The notes: a model not told the origin generated them from the letters alone. A stretch of DNA of 64,000 nt from Bin87 sp034423595 (GCA_965207025.1 OZ242258.1:1488001-1552000); one strand, 5' to 3'; shown: positions 8,067 to 17,128, counted from the first letter of the stretch. Numbers and translations are program-made.

Positions 8067-8741
8067 ATGACTACCGCACCCAAATTACCCCTAGCGCCAG
8101 CCCAGGCGCCGACTACAGGCGACGATAGCGCGGAGCCGCCCGGCGCTATCAGGCTGCGCCTGGATGCTTTGGGAGTTGACTTTCGGGCCGACGACTTCCC
8201 GACGCGGTTCATCGACTTCTGCGAAACAAACGACGACTATGAGATGGAAGTCAACGAGGCCGGGGAGTTGGTGATACTGCCTATGGTCGGATTCAGAGGC
8301 AATCGGCACGAAGCGGAGATAGCGATAGAGTTGGGCATATGGCGGCGTGCCAACGGGGGAATCAGCGCATCGCAGACCAGCCGGTTCCGCCTGCCGACGG
8401 GGGCGATCCGCGGTCCTGACGCCGCCTGGATTCCGCAGGAACGCTACGATACCGCCACCGATGAGGAAAAAGAAACAGTAATTGTCGGCGCGCCTGATTT
8501 CGTAGTGGAGATCCGTTCGCGCCGCGACAACCTGCGCCCGTTGCAACGCAAGATGCAGATTTGGATGGACGGCGGCGCGCGCCTGGGATGGCTGATCGAC
8601 CCGCGCAGCCGTCGCGTTTATGTTTATCGGAGCGGCCAACCGGAACCGGAAATTTTCGAAAACCCAGAAACGGTGGACGGCGAAGACATCCTCCCGGGTT
8701 TTTCCTTCGCCGTCCGGCAGTATATTTTTGACTTGGCGTAA
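8067..8741 (+). CDS. Uma2 family (DUF820) endonuclease-fold protein
   Basis: A 224-residue protein of the Uma2/DUF820 family, which has a PD-(D/E)XK nuclease-like fold and is greatly expanded in Cyanobacteria and Chloroflexi; its biological role is not established. Family landmarks are PDAAWIPQERYD, the strand PDFVVEIRS with the acidic active-site residues, and the helix-strand KMQIWMDGGARLGWLIDP. The ATG at 8067 follows the hflC stop by 10 bases. The C-terminal half is closely similar to the Uma2 protein at 50766 (same PDAAWIPQERYD and DGGARLGW segments), so the two are paralogues. Confidence 0.85.
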   Translation: MTTAPKLPLAPAQAPTTGDDSAEPPGAIRLRLDALGVDFRADDFPTRFIDFCETNDDYEMEVNEAGELVILPMVGFRGNRHEAEIAIELGIWRRANGGISASQTSRFRLPTGAIRGPDAAWIPQERYDTATDEEKETVIVGAPDFVVEIRSRRDNLRPLQRKMQIWMDGGARLGWLIDPRSRRVYVYRSGQPEPEIFENPETVDGEDILPGFSFAVRQYIFDLA

Positions 8742-8745
8742 TTGC

Positions 8746-9606
8746 CTAACGGCCAGCCAACCGCCGCCCCTCCTCTACACCGTCTGCGGAACGGGTAGGC
8801 GCGGTGATTATGATGCTGAAGCCCTGCTCCAGACGCATGGGAACCTCTGCGGCAGTGCAGCCGGTGGCGCAGGGTACGCCGGCGTCTTTGCAGACTCCCA
8901 GGATGCGAAGGAGCATCTCCTGTACCTCGGGATGCCCCGCGTTGCCCCGGTGTCCCATGGCGACTGACATGTCGCCGGGGCCGGCCCAGACCGCGCCGAT
9001 ACCCTTGACCTGGCGCAGGATGTCGGGAAGGTTCTGCACCCCGGTGGGTTCCTCGACAATACCCATCAGTAGGAGGTTGCCGTCCGGGTCCAGAGGCCAT
9101 ACGTCGGCGGCATCGTAGTACTCCGAGGCCGACAGGCCCCAGTATCGTGGCGCGATGCGCTGCCACCAACCGCGCTCACCGTGGGGTTCAAAGTCAGCGA
9201 CTCCCGGAACCTGCGGGTAGCGGGCCGCCTGCACCGCGGCCATTGCGCCCTCGACGGTATCGAGGTGTGGCAGGATCAAACCGTACACGCCGGTGTCCAA
9301 TGTCTGCTTGATAACCCACTGGTTGGTCTCGCGGGTGTTGGGCGGGATGCGGACGACGGGAGTCGGGTCCGCCTGAAGTCCGCCACCATCCGCGATTCGC
9401 TTGCGGTTGAGCAGGAATTGGAGCGAAGCGCGAAGGTTGTTGAACGACAGACCCTCGTGCTCCATTTCAATCATTACCATGTCGTAGTCGGAATCGGCAA
9501 AATACATCATCTCGTCAAAGTTGCCGTTCCAGATCAGGCCGGTGCCGAAGACGGGCTTGCCCTCTTCGAGCAACTGAATGACCTTATTGTAGCGAGTGGC
9601 GGGCAT
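8746..9606 (-). CDS. HpcH/HpaI aldolase/citrate lyase family protein
   Basis: A 286-residue TIM-barrel protein of the HpcH/HpaI class II aldolase family, which cleaves or forms carbon-carbon bonds of 2-oxo acids using a divalent metal. Visible landmarks are the metal/base region MVMIEMEHEG (about residues 43-52), GVYGLILPHLDTVEGA and AVWAGPGDMSVAMGHRGN. A strong AGGAGG lies 7 bases before the ATG at 9606. Sequence alone does not tell whether it acts on 2-keto-3-deoxy sugar acids or on another 2-oxo acid. It converges with the Uma2 gene, only 4 bp away. Confidence 0.82.
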   Translation of the reverse strand: MPATRYNKVIQLLEEGKPVFGTGLIWNGNFDEMMYFADSDYDMVMIEMEHEGLSFNNLRASLQFLLNRKRIADGGGLQADPTPVVRIPPNTRETNQWVIKQTLDTGVYGLILPHLDTVEGAMAAVQAARYPQVPGVADFEPHGERGWWQRIAPRYWGLSASEYYDAADVWPLDPDGNLLLMGIVEEPTGVQNLPDILRQVKGIGAVWAGPGDMSVAMGHRGNAGHPEVQEMLLRILGVCKDAGVPCATGCTAAEVPMRLEQGFSIIITAPTRSADGVEEGRRLAGR

Positions 9607-9635
9607 GGTTTGGCCTCCTTTTGATAATCAACGCC

Positions 9636-9732
9636 GTCGTTCCTGCGAAAGCAGGAACCCAGAAAATCAATGCCAACAGAGCGTTGTCTCTATTTATGTC
9701 CGCTGGATTCCGGCTTCCGCCGGAGTGATGGC
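9636..9732. repeat. GTC(A/G)TTCC-type repeat element with inverted ends
   Basis: The left end GTCGTTCCTGCGAAAGCAGG contains a hairpin (TTCCTGC GAAA GCAGGAA). The right end holds CTGGATTCCGGC with TTCCGCCGGAGTGATGGC, an imperfect inverted copy of the left end. The 97-bp element lies between two minus-strand genes. A related mosaic with GTCATTCCGGC ... GCCGGAATCCAG ends lies at 59287. This architecture resembles non-coding MITE-like intergenic repeats. Confidence 0.6.
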
Positions 9733-9746
9733 ATTTGCCAACGCGC

Positions 9747-11015
9747 CTAGTCTTCCTTCAGTACCATCTCAAATTCTGCGGTGGCGTCGTGGGGGCCAAC
9801 AATAGCGAGGCGGAACGCGCTTCCGTGCAGCAGGCGTTCGGCGACGCGAACCACATCTGCGGCATTCACCGCGTCGATCCGGGCAGCGGTCTCATCCGGA
9901 GTGGTGATTTCGTCCATCAGCAGTTCCTGCGACGCCAGCCAGGATGCTACAGAACGAGAGTCTTCCATGCGCATCAACAACCGGCCCTTGAGGTACTCTC
10001 TGGCTTTGTGTATTTCCGCCTCGGGAGCAGGTTGCAGTAGCGTGGCCATTTCTTCGCGGGTGGCTGCGATGGCTTCGACGGCTCGCGCCGGTTCCGTGCC
10101 ACAGGACACGACCAGCGCGCCGCAGTCGCGGTAACTGCTGATGGAGCTGTGGCAGTCGTAGGTGAGGCCGCGGTCTTCTCGCAGGCTCTGGAAGAGACGA
10201 CTACTCATCCCGTCTCCCAGCACGCCGTTGAGCACGGTGGCGGCGTAACGATCCTGGTCGCCGAGGGCGAAACCGGGCAATGCCAGGCAGATGCAGGTTT
10301 CCTCGGTGCGGCGATCGTCCAACAGGACGTTGGGAGCGTTGGCAGGCGGCGCACTGATTGGTTCCCAGTCCAGCGCCGTCCCGGGGGTCCAGTGACGGGT
10401 AGCGTTGTCAACCATGGCGATAGCTTCTTCATGGGTAATGGCGCCGGCGATACCGATAACAGTGTTGTTGGGCCGGTACTGGCGTTCCATATAGTCCCGA
10501 ACATCGTCCAAGCAGATTGCGGCAACGGTTTCCATGGTGCCGCCCACGTCGCGCCCCATAGCCTGATCCGGCCACATCGCGCGGTCAATGAGCAGGTCGC
10601 ACACCTGGGCGGGGTAGTCGTTGGTGATCCGCAACTCGTCCAGGATGACCTCGCGTTCCTTTTCCATCTCCGTCGAGTCGAGCAACGGGTGGAGTATAAG
10701 ATCAAGGAGGACAGGTATCGCCTGGTCGGCGTGGACACTGGCGACCTTGCACCAGAACGAGGTCATCTCCCGGTCGGTTGCGGCGTTCATTATGCCGCCG
10801 ACGCCTTCGACGGCTTCAGAGATAGCCAGGGCGGTGGGCCAACTGCGGGTCCCCTTGAAGGGCAAATGCTCCAGGAAGTGCGAAAGGCCGGCCTTGTCGG
10901 CGGACTCGTAGCGAGACCCGGCGCCGATGGAGATGAACATAGAGACGCTGCGAGTGTGCGGCATTTCTGCCGTCAGCACCCGCAGCCCATTGTTGAGAAC
11001 TGTTCGGCGGTACAT
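9747..11015 (-). CDS. M16 family zinc peptidase
   Basis: A 422-residue metallopeptidase of the pitrilysin/processing-peptidase family. The inverted zinc motif HFLEH is at residues 46-50 within GLSHFLEHLPFKGT, and the distal glutamate lies in the EKEREVILDEL helix about 75 residues later. The C-terminal half has the second M16 domain with SSRLFQSLREDRGLTYDCHSSI. Bacterial relatives degrade peptides in the cytoplasm or process exported proteins; no signal peptide is seen. The start codon directly follows the stop of the upstream metallo-beta-lactamase gene (TAGATG, 0 bp gap), so the two are translated from one mRNA. Confidence 0.92.
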   Translation of the reverse strand: MYRRTVLNNGLRVLTAEMPHTRSVSMFISIGAGSRYESADKAGLSHFLEHLPFKGTRSWPTALAISEAVEGVGGIMNAATDREMTSFWCKVASVHADQAIPVLLDLILHPLLDSTEMEKEREVILDELRITNDYPAQVCDLLIDRAMWPDQAMGRDVGGTMETVAAICLDDVRDYMERQYRPNNTVIGIAGAITHEEAIAMVDNATRHWTPGTALDWEPISAPPANAPNVLLDDRRTEETCICLALPGFALGDQDRYAATVLNGVLGDGMSSRLFQSLREDRGLTYDCHSSISSYRDCGALVVSCGTEPARAVEAIAATREEMATLLQPAPEAEIHKAREYLKGRLLMRMEDSRSVASWLASQELLMDEITTPDETAARIDAVNAADVVRVAERLLHGSAFRLAIVGPHDATAEFEMVLKED

Positions 11016-11678
11016 CTACGTGTTCAGCCAGTCCACGTCGCCCTGTAGGTCGGCAGGGTGGGACTTGGACATAAAGACGTCGTAGCGGCGCTTGGCCTCG
11101 TCGATGGTGGTGTTGTCTGGCCCATGGCCGGGATAGACGTAGGTGTTGGCGGGCAGGGTGAGGAGCTTCTCGCTGATGCTGCTGAGCACCTGCTGAAGGG
11201 CCTCCGGGCTGCGGGTGCGTCCGGGGCCGCCGGGGAACAGCGTGTCGCCAGAGAACAAGAAGCCGCCCACCTGGTAGCAGATGGAACCGTCGGTGTGGCC
11301 CGGCGTGTGGATGCACCGGATGGTACGGTTGCCAAAAGTGACAGTGTCCCCGTCGTTGAGCCGGCGTTGGGGCGGGCTGGGCGGCAAGTGAGCATCCTCG
11401 TCGCCAATGGATGCCGGCGCGCCAATGGAGCCAGTGATCTCAGTGTACCCGGCAAGGTGGTCTCCGTGGCCGTGGGTGATGAGGATAGCCTGCACATCAA
11501 CGCCGCTCTCGCGCACTTCGTCGATCATCTTCTCCGGCTCGTCCGGCGTGTCGATGCAGACCGCCTGGTTGGTCTCCGGGCATATTACGATGTAGCCGTT
11601 GTTGCTCAGACTACCCATGTTCGGAATCTTGTGGACGGTAACGTCGCCCGCGCCCTGGGCCTGATGGTGAACTGGCAT
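11016..11678 (-). CDS. MBL-fold metallohydrolase (glyoxalase II-like)
   Basis: A 220-residue metallo-beta-lactamase fold protein. THGHGDH at 68-74 gives the HxHxDH metal motif, followed by HTPGHTDGSICY, SGDTLFPGGPGRT and YPGHGPDNTT, the other metal-ligand loops in the order found in hydroxyacylglutathione hydrolases and related thioesterases. The ATG at 11678 is supported by AGGAGG 8 bases upstream. It may hydrolyse a thioester or similar small substrate; glutathione dependence cannot be inferred. It lies between an M42 peptidase gene (56 bp upstream) and the abutting M16 gene. Confidence 0.88.
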   Translation of the reverse strand: MPVHHQAQGAGDVTVHKIPNMGSLSNNGYIVICPETNQAVCIDTPDEPEKMIDEVRESGVDVQAILITHGHGDHLAGYTEITGSIGAPASIGDEDAHLPPSPPQRRLNDGDTVTFGNRTIRCIHTPGHTDGSICYQVGGFLFSGDTLFPGGPGRTRSPEALQQVLSSISEKLLTLPANTYVYPGHGPDNTTIDEAKRRYDVFMSKSHPADLQGDVDWLNT

Positions 11679-11734
11679 ATTGCTGGCCTCCTGTGAATCT
11701 TTGAAATCGCGGTAGCATTGTAGCAAAGGGCGCA

Positions 11735-12844
11735 CTAACCGCCCAGACGGGCCCGCATGGCGTCGGGCACCTGCCGGATACGGCGGCTGAAAGCCGTGTC
11801 CCAACGCATCGACACCTGCCGGGCCGCTTCGGTGATCAGGGCCGCTCCGTTGAGGTAGTCGTCACGGTGTATGTATTCGGCGGCGATAGATCCATCCTCA
11901 GCGCCGTTATGGTAGTTGCCGAGGGGGAACGCCATTCCGGTGGAACGATAACCCCAAGCGTTGAACGCGCTGGCCTCGCAGACGCCGCCGCTCATCAGCT
12001 GGCGCTGGCAGCGGAACTCGGGGTTGCTTGCGGTTAGCATTTCGCGGGCGCGGATTAGGGCAGCTTCGGCATCGGTGTTGAAAGTGCTGCCGGCATCGCC
12101 GACGCGAATGACGGGACCGCCGCCGATCTCCGCGCCGGGAAGTGTACGCGACGATTCAAGAGAAACGACCAGTGTGTCCATGGGCAGAGTTCGGGCCTCC
12201 GCCAGGAGCCGCGCTCCCACCAGACCAACCTCCTCGGCGCGGGTGAACACTCCATACACGTCGCCAGCCGGCGGGTCGTTTTGAAGCGAAGCCAGAGCGG
12301 AAAGGATGCAGCCGCCGCCAGCCAGGTCGTCTGCGGCACGCATGACAATGTGATCGTCCTCGATGCTGAAATCAGGCAGGTCGAAGACAGCTGGCGAGGG
12401 TAGGGGAATGTCGTCGGCTGCCGTTGCGGTCAGGCGGATCTGCGCCTCACGCCGGCGTTCATCGCCGCGAGGCCCCACTGTTTCAGCGGCAACCCGGCGG
12501 CCACCGGACAGGATGATCTGTAGCGGGACGCCGGGCGCGAACGCACCCGATGGTATGCCACCCGACGCCTTGCCGATCAGATAGTCACCATCACGCCCAA
12601 CGACTTCAAAGCCGGGATGGTCCATGTGGGCCATGAAGGCGATGGGCGGTACGCCGTCGGAGTCCGAGCCGGCGACGCGAGCGATGATGTTGCCGAAATT
12701 GTCGGTGCGCCACGTGGCCCCGATTTCGGTGAGCGCAGTTCGCACGGCGGTGGCAACGCCGTTTTCATGGAATGCGATGGCGGGTTGCGCGCCCAGCCGG
12801 GCAAGAAAGTCCAGCGTGCGGTTGGTGTTAGCGTAGGTGGTCAT
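11735..12844 (-). CDS. M42-type metallopeptidase / aminopeptidase
   Basis: A 369-residue M42/M20-clan metallopeptidase. AHMDHPG (about residues 71-77) provides the first metal ligands, RAADDLAGGG the bridging aspartate, FTRAEEVGLVGA the catalytic glutamate pair, and a His-rich C-terminal region (YHNGAEDGSIAAEYIHRDD) the last ligand. Family members are cytoplasmic aminopeptidases or deblocking peptidases that finish peptide degradation. The ATG at 12844 gives the usual family N-terminus; earlier in-frame ATGs exist up to 12904. Together with the following MBL and M16 genes it forms a minus-strand hydrolase run. Confidence 0.85.
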   Translation of the reverse strand: MTTYANTNRTLDFLARLGAQPAIAFHENGVATAVRTALTEIGATWRTDNFGNIIARVAGSDSDGVPPIAFMAHMDHPGFEVVGRDGDYLIGKASGGIPSGAFAPGVPLQIILSGGRRVAAETVGPRGDERRREAQIRLTATAADDIPLPSPAVFDLPDFSIEDDHIVMRAADDLAGGGCILSALASLQNDPPAGDVYGVFTRAEEVGLVGARLLAEARTLPMDTLVVSLESSRTLPGAEIGGGPVIRVGDAGSTFNTDAEAALIRAREMLTASNPEFRCQRQLMSGGVCEASAFNAWGYRSTGMAFPLGNYHNGAEDGSIAAEYIHRDDYLNGAALITEAARQVSMRWDTAFSRRIRQVPDAMRARLGG

Positions 12845-12977
12845 TGTGTCGTTTACCTTTTGTTGGAGTGCCGTCATTGTGCCATCGCAGACACTGGCCG
12901 GCAATCTGCCCTGCGCAGTTGGGTGCTATACTGCGGGCCGAAAATTTCGCTTTGACTGATCTGCCAGGAGGTGTGCC

Positions 12978-14054
12978 GTGCTGCCCAAGTTTCGTGTGAG
13001 TCTGGATGAGGCTACGATGGTGCCGGGAGATGACCTGAAATCCACCGTCGCCGCCGTATTCGAGAAGATGGGCGTACCGCCGGACGACGCGCAACTGGGA
13101 GCCGACGTGCTCGTGCTGGCCGATCTGCGCGGCGTGGACTCGCACGGTGTTTCCAACATGCTGCGTAGCTACGTTGGTGGCTACACCAGCGGGCAGATCA
13201 ACCCGAATCCGGATCTGAGAATCGTGCGCGAAACGCCAAGCACCGCTAGCATAGACTCCGACCGCGGCTTGGGGATCATCACCACTCCCAAAGCCATGGA
13301 CATTGCCATCCGCAAGGCGTCGGAGGTTGGCGTGGGGATGGTGACCATCGGCAATGCCCGCCATTTGGGCATGGCCTCGTACCACGCGATGATGGCGCTG
13401 GAGCACGACATGATCGGTGTCTGCATGACCAGTTGCCCGCCGTCGGTGGTGCCGACCTTCGGCGCGGAACCGCGGCTGGGCACCAACCCCATCGCCATCG
13501 CCGTCCCATCGCGCAACGAGGCGCCCTTCGTGTTCGACGCGGCCACTAGCACGGTGGCCGGCAACAAGGTGGGCATCGCCCGGCGTTTGGGCGTCAAGCT
13601 GGAACCGGGCTGGCTGGCCGACGCCGAGGGCAATCCCATCATGGAGGAAGCGGACGCGCCCGATAACTACACGTTGCTGACGCTGGGCAGCACTCGGGAG
13701 CTGGGGTCGCACAAGGGCTACGGGCTGTCGTGTATGGTGGACATCCTGGCCGGTGTACTGACCGGGTTCGGATACGGCGCAGTGCCGGGCCGGCCCAACT
13801 TTGGACACTACGTGGCGGCGTACAACGTGGCTGGATTCGACGACCCGGACCACTTCAAGGACCAGATGGACGAGTGGCTCCAGATGATGAAGTCCACCCG
13901 ACCTGCTCCCGGCGAGGAGCGGGTGATGGTGGCCGGCCAGCCGGAAGCGGAGATGGAGGAAATTCGTCGCGTGGAAGGTATCCCGCTGCACGAGGAGGTC
14001 GTTGACTGGTTCCACGACACCTGCGGCGAGTTGGGTATAGACTGCCCGTTCTAG
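12978..14054 (+). CDS. Ldh2/malate-lactate dehydrogenase family oxidoreductase
   Basis: A 358-residue NAD(P)-dependent 2-hydroxyacid dehydrogenase of the Ldh2/YlbC/MdhII family, structurally unrelated to classical Rossmann lactate dehydrogenase. Signatures are LRGVDSHGVSNMLRSYV at about residues 50-66 with the catalytic histidine, ARHLGMASYHAMMAL, and GTNPIAIAVPSRNEAPFVFD. The GTG start at 12978 is preceded by AGGAGGT 5 bases upstream. Substrates of characterised members include malate, lactate, ureidoglycolate and sulfolactate; which applies is unknown. It is divergent from the M42 peptidase gene and ends at a clear hairpin terminator at 14080. Confidence 0.9.
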   Translation: MLPKFRVSLDEATMVPGDDLKSTVAAVFEKMGVPPDDAQLGADVLVLADLRGVDSHGVSNMLRSYVGGYTSGQINPNPDLRIVRETPSTASIDSDRGLGIITTPKAMDIAIRKASEVGVGMVTIGNARHLGMASYHAMMALEHDMIGVCMTSCPPSVVPTFGAEPRLGTNPIAIAVPSRNEAPFVFDAATSTVAGNKVGIARRLGVKLEPGWLADAEGNPIMEEADAPDNYTLLTLGSTRELGSHKGYGLSCMVDILAGVLTGFGYGAVPGRPNFGHYVAAYNVAGFDDPDHFKDQMDEWLQMMKSTRPAPGEERVMVAGQPEAEMEEIRRVEGIPLHEEVVDWFHDTCGELGIDCPF

Positions 14055-14079
14055 GGATCTTTCTGTTTCAAAAGATAAT

Positions 14080-14108
14080 GCACCCGGTGAAAAACCGGGT
14101 GCGTTTGC
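14080..14108 (+). terminator. Rho-independent-like terminator after the Ldh2 gene
   Basis: A perfect 9-bp stem GCACCCGGT/ACCGGGTGC with a GAAAA loop at 14080-14102, followed by GTTTGCATT. It lies between the convergent Ldh2-type and Lrp-domain genes and may act on both strands. Confidence 0.75.
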
Positions 14109-14125
14109 ATTGGTAAACGTCAAAT

Positions 14126-14365
14126 TTAGATATTCGTGGTGAACCAGAGGCAGGTTACGGTATTGGTGACGCCGTTTATGGGACGAATCTGGTGCCGCAG
14201 AATGGCGGTCAGGTCTTCCGGTGTGCCGGCCTCCAACTCCATCACCACGTCGTAGGGCCCCAGCACTTCCCTCACCGCTGCGCCGCTAACGGTGTTCAAT
14301 CGGTCAATGACTTCCCTGGTTTTCGCCGGCTCCACGTTGATAAGAATGTATGCATTGGCAACCAT
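14126..14365 (-). CDS. Stand-alone Lrp/AsnC ligand-binding (RAM) domain protein
   Basis: A 79-residue protein consisting only of the effector-binding alpha/beta domain of Lrp/AsnC regulators, without a DNA-binding helix-turn-helix. It starts MVANAYILINVEPAK and has the segment VLGPYDVVMELEAGTPEDL, followed by a strand with GVTNTVTCLW. Single RAM-domain proteins of this size oligomerise and bind amino acids or similar ligands, or partner with full-length Lrp proteins. No HTH partner is in the window. Confidence 0.85.
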   Translation of the reverse strand: MVANAYILINVEPAKTREVIDRLNTVSGAAVREVLGPYDVVMELEAGTPEDLTAILRHQIRPINGVTNTVTCLWFTTNI

Positions 14366-14505
14366 ACCGGCACCTCCCTTCTTACATTACCATCACGTAT
14401 TGTAATATATTTCATTGGCGACAGCAATGACAGTCAGGACACGACCTACCCGCTTACGGATTGGCAAGTTCGCCATGAGCCAGCGCGGAGACATCGGTAC
14501 GGCCA

Positions 14506-15633
14506 TCAGTCTTTGAGGGCCGGTATCACCTCTTTGCCGAAGAGCTCTATGGAGCGCATGGTGTCGGCGTGGGACAGTTGGCCGCCCTGGGCTTCCAGCA
14601 GCAGGGACCCGATGCCAAGCTCATCGCGGATGTGGCGCAGCTTCTTGATGACGGTGTCGGGGCTGCCCACCACCAGGTGATAGCGGTCCTGTAACTCCTG
14701 GTAGGACATTTCGTGCAGCGGAGTGGGACGACGCGCCGCCACTGCCGCAGCGCCAGCGCGTGAGGTGTAGCCCGGCGGCGACCAGTATTCGCGTGGGCCG
14801 CGCAGTGGGTAGTTCATGCGCCAGAGGAATGCCTTGCCGGATTCCTGGGCCTTCTCGTCCGTATCGTTGACGTGGGCGCAGATCATAAAGGCGAACTTTT
14901 CAGGGCCGGGTTCCCAACCATCGGTGGCGGCGTACTCCCGATAGCGTGCGAAGAGGTTCTTGGCAACCTCCAGCGGGGTGAGGAAGGCGGCATAGGTGTA
15001 GCGATGGCGGGCTGTCCACTCGACGGTTTCCGGACTGCCGGTTCCCGGCACCCATACCGGCGGATGCGGTTTCTGCACGGGCAGCATCCACGGGTTCACT
15101 GCCCGGTAGTGGTAGTGATTGCCCTCCCAGCGGAACGGCCCGGGGGTGGTCCAGGTCTTCACGACCAGGTCGTGGCATTCTTCGAAACGCTCACGGTTGT
15201 GGATGGGGTTGGTGTTGTTGGCCCAGGACTCAATGCCGATGCCACGCACGAATCCGGAGATGATGCGACCGCCGGATATAACGTCAAGCAGGGCGATCTC
15301 CTCCGCTAGGCGAACTGGATTGTCTGACGTGGGCAGCATGTTGCCCAGCATCAGAATCTTGGCCCGGTTGGTGATGCGCGCCAGGATGCCGCCCGTTATG
15401 TTAACCTCAACATCCATGCACGATGGGGTGTTGTGATGCTCGTTGATCATTAAACCGTCGAATCCCATCTCCTCGGCGTATTGGTACTCGTCCAGGTAGC
15501 GGTTCATCAGTCCGCTGGCCGTGTTGGGGTCAAAGTACGTGTTGGGGAAGGTAAGGCGCATAGACGGGAACTTTTCCGCCTCCGACTCCGGGAACTCGGC
15601 GTAGGGCATCTCGGTGAAGTAGAAAACATCCAT
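14506..15633 (-). CDS. LLM class flavin-dependent oxidoreductase (paralogue of 17144)
   Basis: A 375-residue luciferase-like monooxygenase of the longer, FMN-type subgroup. Landmarks are DEYQYAEEMGFDGLMINEHH at about residues 44-63, NMLPTSDNPVRLAEEIALLD, SGGRIISGFVRGIG, and KPHPPVWVPGTGSPETVEW. It is clearly paralogous to the gene at 17144, which shares EHHNTP, TWTTPGPFRWEG and PHPPVWIPGTGSPET, and the two flank a Uma2 gene and a hydrolase. The ATG at 15633 is preferred; the same frame extends to a TTG at 15648. The substrate is unknown. Confidence 0.9.
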   Translation of the reverse strand: MDVFYFTEMPYAEFPESEAEKFPSMRLTFPNTYFDPNTASGLMNRYLDEYQYAEEMGFDGLMINEHHNTPSCMDVEVNITGGILARITNRAKILMLGNMLPTSDNPVRLAEEIALLDVISGGRIISGFVRGIGIESWANNTNPIHNRERFEECHDLVVKTWTTPGPFRWEGNHYHYRAVNPWMLPVQKPHPPVWVPGTGSPETVEWTARHRYTYAAFLTPLEVAKNLFARYREYAATDGWEPGPEKFAFMICAHVNDTDEKAQESGKAFLWRMNYPLRGPREYWSPPGYTSRAGAAAVAARRPTPLHEMSYQELQDRYHLVVGSPDTVIKKLRHIRDELGIGSLLLEAQGGQLSHADTMRSIELFGKEVIPALKD

Positions 15634-15672
15634 GGTGTTGCCTCTCAAACAGCGGGTGTGGGTTCCCGGGAA

Positions 15673-16239
15673 CTACCAATCCAGAATATCGCGCACGATG
15701 CACCGGAAGTCCGGCAAAACTGCGCCGCCGTCCAGGGTATCGTCCTCCGTATAGATAATCGCTGGTCCCTCCAGCGGATGCGCTGCGACGGTGCGGGCGA
15801 CGGGATATACCGCCCAGACCAAAGGGACACCAAAGCTGTGCCACATTGCCACCCGCTGAGCCATGTATCCAGGGCTATCGTTGGGCGACAGAATCTCGAC
15901 CACCAGATCTGGGATCACCTCGTAGAATCCTCGGACTTTCACCTCTAATGGAAGCGTTTGGGCGGAGATGAAAACAACATCGGGTTCTCTGACGGTATCG
16001 GGGTTTCGCTCCAATAGAACTCCGGAATCGGAAGTCGCAACCCTCCCAAGCCGGCGTGGCCGGACGTGATTTCTAAATTCTGTAGAGATCGCTGCTGCAA
16101 TCTCGCCATGTTCACCTCCGGCTGACACGGTTTCCTGGACTACCCCCTTTACCAATTCACCCTTGATGACGCGCTGCTCGCACAGCCGCAGGAACTCGTC
16201 CGCGGTCAACAGATTTTCCCCGACGGGAACGGTGGTCAT
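15673..16239 (-). CDS. Uma2 family (DUF820) endonuclease-fold protein
   Basis: A 188-residue Uma2-type protein in the classical short form. MTTVPVGENLLTADEFLRL is the usual N-terminal helix. REPDVVFIS and PDLVVEILSPND carry the conserved acidic residues of the PD-(D/E)XK-like core, followed by KVxMW-like RVAMWHSFGVPLVWAVYP and a DDTLDGGAVLPDF C-terminus. It differs strongly from the two larger Uma2 proteins at 8067 and 50766. The family is usually single-gene and scattered; its function remains unproven. It sits between an LLM gene and an alpha/beta hydrolase on the same strand. Confidence 0.88.
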   Translation of the reverse strand: MTTVPVGENLLTADEFLRLCEQRVIKGELVKGVVQETVSAGGEHGEIAAAISTEFRNHVRPRRLGRVATSDSGVLLERNPDTVREPDVVFISAQTLPLEVKVRGFYEVIPDLVVEILSPNDSPGYMAQRVAMWHSFGVPLVWAVYPVARTVAAHPLEGPAIIYTEDDTLDGGAVLPDFRCIVRDILDW

Positions 16240-16279
16240 GGTTCACCCCCATTGTTGCGAGTCTGCGTACGGCGTCGGC

Positions 16280-17059
16280 CTACAAAAAGGCCAGCGCAGA
16301 TTGCACGAATTCGTCGGGCTTCTCGATCTGGGGTGAGTGCCCGCAGTTGGGGATGACGGTTACCTGCGAACCGGCGATGGCCTGCTGGAAGAGGCCGGCG
16401 CACTCCACCGGTACGAGGTTGTCGTTCTCACCCCACACAATATGGGTTGGGACGCTGACGCGGCCCAGCTTGGCCGGCAACCGAGGGTTGTGCATATAGG
16501 GCCGCCAGGTTAGGCGGATCGCCATTTCGCGGTCTCCTTCAGCTTGCTGCGCTTGCTCTGGTGTTGGGTCGGAGCCGAACATCTCGTCCCACTCAGGAAC
16601 CTGCGACGGGTCGTGATAGACGAGGTCACGAACCTGGGCCGGGCTGATGATGAAAATGTCGGTGATCTCTCCGTCGTTGGGCTTGATGCCGGCGGCCCCG
16701 ACCAGCATGACCTTGCTGAAGGCATGGCCCGTCATAGATAACATCTCGGCGGCTAGCCAGCCGCCCATGGAGAAGCCGATGGCGCGGACGTTCTCGAGTC
16801 CCTCCTGCTCCTGGTACCAGGTATAGAAGCAGGCCAGGTCCTGCATGGATTCCACCCACCCAGGCCGGTCGCTCTTGCCGTAGCCGGGGTGTGAGGGCAG
16901 GTACACGGTGAACTTTTCGGCGAGAGCCTGGGCATAGCGACGTGGGCCGGCATTCCCGCCGGCGCCGTGCAGCACCAACAGCGGGTCGCCGGATCCACCC
17001 TTGTACACCTGCAAATTGCCGCCGGCTACGGAAATCGTTTCCTCAGTGAAATTAGGCAT
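16280..17059 (-). CDS. Alpha/beta hydrolase
   Basis: A 259-residue alpha/beta-hydrolase-fold enzyme. The oxyanion-hole segment LVLHGAGGN is at about residues 28-36, the nucleophile elbow GFSMGG at 95-100 (Ser97), the acid in VWGENDNLVPV, and the catalytic histidine in NCGHSPQIEKPDEF near the C-terminus. The cap domain is short. Relatives include meta-cleavage product hydrolases and esterases; the substrate cannot be assigned. It lies on the same strand as the flanking LLM genes, so a role downstream of their oxidation products is possible but inferred. Confidence 0.9.
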   Translation of the reverse strand: MPNFTEETISVAGGNLQVYKGGSGDPLLVLHGAGGNAGPRRYAQALAEKFTVYLPSHPGYGKSDRPGWVESMQDLACFYTWYQEQEGLENVRAIGFSMGGWLAAEMLSMTGHAFSKVMLVGAAGIKPNDGEITDIFIISPAQVRDLVYHDPSQVPEWDEMFGSDPTPEQAQQAEGDREMAIRLTWRPYMHNPRLPAKLGRVSVPTHIVWGENDNLVPVECAGLFQQAIAGSQVTVIPNCGHSPQIEKPDEFVQSALAFL

Positions 17060-17090
17060 TGGGATGGTTGCTCCTTGCTTTCAAGTTAGT

Positions 17091-17128
17091 CCCCTCTCCC
17101 TTGATGGGAGAGGGCTAGGGTGAGGGTG
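17091..17128. repeat. CCCTCTCCC/GGGAGAGGG intergenic repeat, copy A
   Basis: CCCCTCTCCCTTGATGGGAG forms a 9-bp stem (CCCTCTCCC/GGGAGAGGG) and is followed by GCTAGGGTGAGGGTG. Copies with the same layout are at 24116 and 62051, and a diverged one at 61181. It lies between two minus-strand genes. Confidence 0.8.

Noticed and set aside
12828..14123. 431-codon minus-strand frame opposite the Ldh2-type gene
   Set aside because: His/Arg/Gly-rich antisense translation; the plus strand has clear family motifs and a good ribosome-binding site.
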